Of a stretch of 64,000 bases of DNA, positions 60,226 through 64,000 are shown in pieces (position 1 is the first letter of the stretch; each line of letters opens with the position of its first letter). A model generated the notes under the pieces. It was given only the letters and a program-made list of their open reading frames with translations, was not told where the DNA came from and searched no databases. The DNA comes from Halorarum salinum. GTDB taxonomy: Archaea > Halobacteriota > Halobacteria > Halobacteriales > Haloferacaceae. A program made the translations under genes and the position numbers. The stretch is from assembly GCF_013402875.1 (NCBI RefSeq), contig NZ_CP058579.1:992001-1056000 (forward strand), in the 5' to 3' direction.

Positions 60226-61476
60226 TCAACACGTCACCTCCGCGCCCAACTCCGGCGCGCTCGCCTCGTACCCGTCCGCACGCAACTCCCCGGCGAACGC
60301 CGGACACCGGTCGCCGTGGTTCACCAGCACCGTCGCGTCCCGGTACGGCTCGAGGAACTCGCGGAGGCCGCGCCGGTCGGCGTGCGCGGAGAAGTCGTAC
60401 CCCTCGACCTGCGCGCTGACCGGGAGCACCCGACCGTCGATCTCGGCGCTCCCCGTCTCCAGCAGCTCCCGACCCGGCGTCCCCTCGACCTGGTAGCCCG
60501 TCATGGTGATCTTGTTCACGGGGTTCGCCCGGATCTCCGGGATGTACGTCATCGCGGGGCCGCCCGAGAGCATCCCGCTGGTGGTGACGATCGCGGCTCG
60601 CTGATCCGTGATACGCTTCCGCTGACCGTCGCGACCGGTGACGAACCGGGCGTGGGACTTCGCGCGCCGGAGCGCCTCGGGGTCCCGGACGAACTCCGGA
60701 TGCCGGCGGAGCATTCCGGTCACCTCCTGGCCCATCCCGTCGACGTAACAGGGGATATCGTACTCGTCGCAGACGAGCAGCATCTCCTGGGTCCGCCCGA
60801 TGGCGAACGCCGGGACGACGACCGTCCCGCCCTCCCAGAGCGTCGTCCTCACGCTCTCGGCGAACCGTCGCTCCGCCTCGGCACGGTCCTCGTGTTCGAC
60901 GTCGGAGTAGGTGCTCTCACAGATCACGACGTCGGCGTCGGGACGGGCCGTCGTCCCCGAAACCAGGCGCTGGTCGTCCGTGTGGAAGTCGCCGGAGTAG
61001 AGCAGCCGCGTGTCGCCGTCGTCGACGAGGACGTGCGCGCTGCCGGGGATGTGGCCGGCGTCGTGGAACGTCACCTCGTGGCCGGCGGCCTCGAACGGCT
61101 CCCCGTAGCCGTGCACCTCGGAGACCTGCCCGATCCGCCGGACGTCCTCGCCGGTGAACGGGCACGTCGGGCTATTGCCGCGGAGCTTCAGCGTGTCGCG
61201 GGCGAGCAGGCGGGCGAGTTCGCGGGTCGGCGGCGTCCAGTGGATGGCCGGCCGCTCCGCTCCGGAGAGCAGCGACGGAACCGTGCCGGCGTGATCGAGG
61301 TGTCCGTGGGAGACGACGACCGCGTCCGGGTCGAGTCGGCGCCCGCCCCCGGACGCCCCGACGGGGTACTGGGGCGGCGTGGCCGGCTTCGTCCCGTAAT
61401 CCAGCAGCAGGGAGTCGTTGACGAGGACCGCGCTGCGGCCGACCTCGCGGGCGCCGCCGAGGAACTGGACGTCCAT
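60226..61476 (-). CDS. MBL-fold beta-CASP hydrolase (RNase J/CPSF-like)
   Basis: 416 residues from ATG 61474-61476 (MDVQFLGGAREVGRSAVLV); two Met upstream (61512, 61530) are possible. Metal motif SHGHLDHAGTVPSLL at about residue 84, then HDAGHIPGSAHVLVDDG, YSGDFHTDDQRL and CESTYSDVEH. The beta-CASP insert holds VVPAFAIGRTQEMLL, and the closing motifs are ITMTGYQVEGTPGR, DFSAHADRRGLREFL and LVNHGDRCPAF. This is the class of archaeal ribonucleases or processing factors (RNase J or KH-less CPSF). No KH domain is present, so it differs from the universally conserved archaeal CPSF. RNA is the expected substrate. Confidence 0.9.
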   Translation of the reverse strand: MDVQFLGGAREVGRSAVLVNDSLLLDYGTKPATPPQYPVGASGGGRRLDPDAVVVSHGHLDHAGTVPSLLSGAERPAIHWTPPTRELARLLARDTLKLRGNSPTCPFTGEDVRRIGQVSEVHGYGEPFEAAGHEVTFHDAGHIPGSAHVLVDDGDTRLLYSGDFHTDDQRLVSGTTARPDADVVICESTYSDVEHEDRAEAERRFAESVRTTLWEGGTVVVPAFAIGRTQEMLLVCDEYDIPCYVDGMGQEVTGMLRRHPEFVRDPEALRRAKSHARFVTGRDGQRKRITDQRAAIVTTSGMLSGGPAMTYIPEIRANPVNKITMTGYQVEGTPGRELLETGSAEIDGRVLPVSAQVEGYDFSAHADRRGLREFLEPYRDATVLVNHGDRCPAFAGELRADGYEASAPELGAEVTC

Positions 61477-61794
61477 CGGGCGCCGGTTCGCGACGGCGCC
61501 GTTTTCCTCCATCGGTTCCGACCGGGTCACCCCCGTCGTCGCCCCCGGAACGAGTTCCGGTCGCGGCCGGGGACGTAAACGTCGTTAGATGGGGCTTTCG
61601 TGGCCGCTCCCGACGTTAGTCCGACCGCCATCCGCGACGGAAGCAGTCGCCGACTGGTAAGCCCTGCAGTACAATGCCGCAGGCACGTCGACTCCGTAAG
61701 CGTGGTTCCCTCCGACCTCGAGCGGCATCGGTCCCGGCGACGGGCGGACGACCGACGCGACCGACCGAGCGGCGGCCGGGTCGCGTGACCCCGG

Positions 61795-64000
61795 ATGCCG
61801 TCCCCGCGACTCCTCCGGGCGCTCGTGGCCGCGTGCGTGGTGGCGAGCGCGACGCTCGGCGTCGTCGCCCCGGGCGCGCTCCCGTCGGTCACGGCGGGTG
61901 ACGGTCCGGACCGGGAGGACGCCCCCTCCGCGAACGGTTCCGACGACGGGACCGAGACGAGGGAACACGGGGACCACTCGACCGAGACCCGGACGCGGAC
62001 GAAGGGGACCGACGCGAGGAAAACGGGAACCCCGGGCGGGCGAGCGGGGTCCGACGAGCGGAGCCCCCGCGAGTCGACGCCGGGGGACGGCCGGACGCGG
62101 GCGCCCGGGACGGGACGATCGACGCCGGGAGCGGGACCGACGACGCCCGCGGACGGACGGACGCGGACTCCGGGCTCCGGGCCGACGACCGTCCCCGACG
62201 ACGTCACCGTCGAGGGCGAGCCCGACCTCGCCGCGTTCGCCCCGAACGACACGGTCGCGCCGGGGGAGCGGACCCGGCTGTTCGTCCAGGTGTCCAACGG
62301 CGGCACCGTCGACGACGGCGGCCTGAACACGCCCCCCGAGGCCGAGCGACTGGTCACGACCGCGCGGAACCTCCGCGTCACCCTCGAGGAGGGCGACGCG
62401 CCCGTGGACGTGCGGACCGGCACCACGCCGGTGGGCGACCTCCCCAGCGGCTCGCTCGCCCGGGCGGGCTTCGGCGTCGTCGTCGACGAGGACGCGGAGC
62501 CCGGCGTCTACGAACTGGAGGTGACCCTCGAGTACGACTACACCGAGTCCGTCTCCGGGGACGAGCGCGACGACGAGTCGGAGACGGAGACGACGTCGGT
62601 CACGCTCGTCGTCGCGGAGGACCCTCGGTTCGAGGTCGTCGACGTGGACGACGACCTGCAGGTGGGCGAGTCCGGCGACGTCGAGGTCACCTTCGAGAAC
62701 GTCGGCGAGGAGACGGTCCGGGACGCGGTCGTCACGTTCCGGTCGCGCAACGCCGACCTCCGGGTCGACACCGGATCGGAGACCGCGCGGTTTGCGGGGG
62801 AGTGGGAGTCGGGCGAGGAGAAGACGGTGACGTTCCGGGCCACCGCGGCGAACACCTCGGCCCCCCAGCGGTACGCCCTGGAGGCGACGGTCGCGTTCAC
62901 CGACCGCGACGGGGTCCGACGGGAGTCGGGCCCGCTGGCGTTCGGCGTCCGCCCCGACGAGGAGCAGGCGTTCTCGCTCGACGACGTGGAGGGCGACCTC
63001 CGGGTCGGCGAGGACGGGACGGTGACGGGGACGGTCACCAACGAGGGCCCGTGGCCCGTCACCGACGCGGCCGTCCGCCTCGTCGACGAGGACGGCGACG
63101 TCGTCGCCCGGCAGTCGAGCGCCGCCCTCGGCGACCTCGACGACGGCGAGGAGGAGGAGTTCTCGCTCGCGGTGCGGGTCCCCCGCGACGCCGCGGCCGG
63201 CGAGCGACGGCTCTCGTTCGTCGTCGAGTACCTGAACCGCGACGGCGACCCCCGGAGCCGGTCGCTTCCCGGGACCGTCGACGTCGACGAGGCGCGCAAC
63301 CGATTCGAGGTGACGAACGTCGAGGAGGACCTGCAAGCAGGCGAGACGGGGACGCTGACGCTGGACGTCGAGAACGTCGGCGACGAGGACCTCACGGACG
63401 CGACCGTGATCCTTCGTTCGCCCGACGAGGACCTCGAACTCCACTCGGGCGGCAACGGGGACCGGTTCGACGGTGGCAGCAACGCCTCCCGGTTCGTCGG
63501 CGACTGGGACGCGGGCGACGAGGAGACGGTGTCGGTCGAGGCGACCGCGGCGAACGGGACGGCCGGCCAGCAGTTCCCGGTCAGGGTGATCGTCAGGTAC
63601 ACCGACTCGGACGGCGACCGCCGGCGCTCGCGGCCGGTCCCGGTCGGCGTCACGCCGGACGACGAACAGGCGTTCGCGGTCGAGGGCGTGACCAGCACCC
63701 TCCGCGTCGGCGAGGAGGGCCGCGTGAACGGCACGGTGGCAAACGAGGGCCCGCGCGACGTCTCGGACGCGGTGCTCCGGCTGACGGACGCCGACGGGAA
63801 CCTCGACCCGCGCGAGACGGCGGCGTTCCTCGGCGACCTCGACGAGGGCGACGAGGGGGAGTTCTCGCTGCCCGTCTCGGTGCTCGACGCCGCACAGCCC
63901 GGCGAGCGCCGGCTCACGGCCGTCGTGGAGTACGTCGACGACGACGGTGACCGCCGGACGAGCGACCCCCTCACGCTCGTCGTCGACGTGGAGAGCGCGA
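61795..64000 (+). CDS. Secreted repeat protein with CARDB-like domains, N-terminal part (runs off window)
   Basis: ATG 61795 starts a frame that stays open to the window end (735 codons). Residues 1-35 are a Sec-type signal (MPSPRLLRALVAACVVASAT). Residues about 40-145 are a Pro/Thr/Arg/Gly-rich low-complexity linker. From about 145 the protein is beta-rich with units such as FEVVDVDDDLQVGESGDV, VTFENVGEETVRDAVVTFRS and LRVGEDGTVTGTVTNEGPWP, i.e. CARDB/COG1361-like Ig modules. The last 440 residues form two super-repeats of about 220 residues (RFEV..DLQ.GE to EQAF..LRVGE). It is probably an exported surface protein. Antisense frames here are shadows. Confidence 0.82.
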   Translation, partial: MPSPRLLRALVAACVVASATLGVVAPGALPSVTAGDGPDREDAPSANGSDDGTETREHGDHSTETRTRTKGTDARKTGTPGGRAGSDERSPRESTPGDGRTRAPGTGRSTPGAGPTTPADGRTRTPGSGPTTVPDDVTVEGEPDLAAFAPNDTVAPGERTRLFVQVSNGGTVDDGGLNTPPEAERLVTTARNLRVTLEEGDAPVDVRTGTTPVGDLPSGSLARAGFGVVVDEDAEPGVYELEVTLEYDYTESVSGDERDDESETETTSVTLVVAEDPRFEVVDVDDDLQVGESGDVEVTFENVGEETVRDAVVTFRSRNADLRVDTGSETARFAGEWESGEEKTVTFRATAANTSAPQRYALEATVAFTDRDGVRRESGPLAFGVRPDEEQAFSLDDVEGDLRVGEDGTVTGTVTNEGPWPVTDAAVRLVDEDGDVVARQSSAALGDLDDGEEEEFSLAVRVPRDAAAGERRLSFVVEYLNRDGDPRSRSLPGTVDVDEARNRFEVTNVEEDLQAGETGTLTLDVENVGDEDLTDATVILRSPDEDLELHSGGNGDRFDGGSNASRFVGDWDAGDEETVSVEATAANGTAGQQFPVRVIVRYTDSDGDRRRSRPVPVGVTPDDEQAFAVEGVTSTLRVGEEGRVNGTVANEGPRDVSDAVLRLTDADGNLDPRETAAFLGDLDEGDEGEFSLPVSVLDAAQPGERRLTAVVEYVDDDGDRRTSDPLTLVVDVESA

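Noticed and set aside
61585-63974. Minus-strand frames of 478 and 619 codons and a 382-codon + frame near the right end
   Set aside because: They overlap the secreted CARDB-like protein, are Arg/Ser/Pro-rich without any protein-like pattern, and lack a signal or domain.
1-64000. tRNA, rRNA or intact insertion sequence
   Set aside because: No cloverleaf-like or rRNA-like stretch and no complete transposase was recognised by eye; a covariance-model scan would be decisive.

Overview
This is a window from a haloarchaeon (class Halobacteria). The evidence is high GC, acidic proteins, a TFB transcription factor, an S-layer glycoprotein with a PGF-CTERM tail, archaeal pilins with the SPVIG processing motif, and many ATGA stop/start overlaps. 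No rRNA, tRNA, CRISPR array or intact insertion sequence was seen. The genus cannot be fixed from the sequence.

Layout. (1) 1-9 kb is a mosaic accessory segment: the end of a metallophosphoesterase gene, a DUF3006 / secreted MBL-LTD lipoprotein pair, a decayed coiled-coil gene, a response regulator, an ArdC-like antirestriction gene broken by one in-frame TGA, a MazF/HTH pair, a TFB and a SWIM zinc-finger gene. The ArdC-like, TFB and SWIM genes, and one small gene far away at 51 kb, share an upstream element: an AT-rich box followed by a GC-rich hairpin. (2) 9-27.6 kb is an exopolysaccharide locus: initiating sugar-phosphate transferase, ABC flippase-like exporter, pyruvyltransferase-like protein, methyltransferase, GT8, a Wzy/ligase-like membrane protein, two GT4 enzymes, WecB and WecC (UDP-ManNAcA supply), a sulfatase-fold enzyme, a heparinase II/III-like lyase and an alpha/alpha-toroid protein. 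Its middle part (about 12.9-16.4 kb) is strikingly AT-rich. (3) 28-42 kb is the cell-surface block: a DUF4330 protein and partner, two tandem pilins, an STT3/AglB-like oligosaccharyltransferase, VanZ, UppP, the S-layer glycoprotein, an unknown protein, GlmS and a GlmU-like nucleotidylyltransferase. These genes plausibly supply UDP-GlcNAc, recycle lipid carrier, glycosylate and build the S-layer. (4) 42-57.6 kb is an accessory island of OB-fold, integrase-remnant, Fic, toxin-antitoxin-like, VapBC, DUF234 ATPase and large conjugation-type ATPase genes. It is rich in hairpins, dispersed repeats and relics. (5) 57.7-64 kb is very GC-rich: a TylF-like methyltransferase, a GNAT protein, a beta-CASP MBL hydrolase, and the start of a large secreted repeat protein that runs off the window.

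The observations I would look at first are the shared hairpin promoter/leader element on four accessory genes, the STT3 homologue without a WWDYG motif but with an N-terminal winged-helix-like extension, the EPS operon that combines heparinase-like, sulfatase-fold and toroid proteins, and the chimeric HTH-integrase relic with an inverted copy of its junction sequence nearby.
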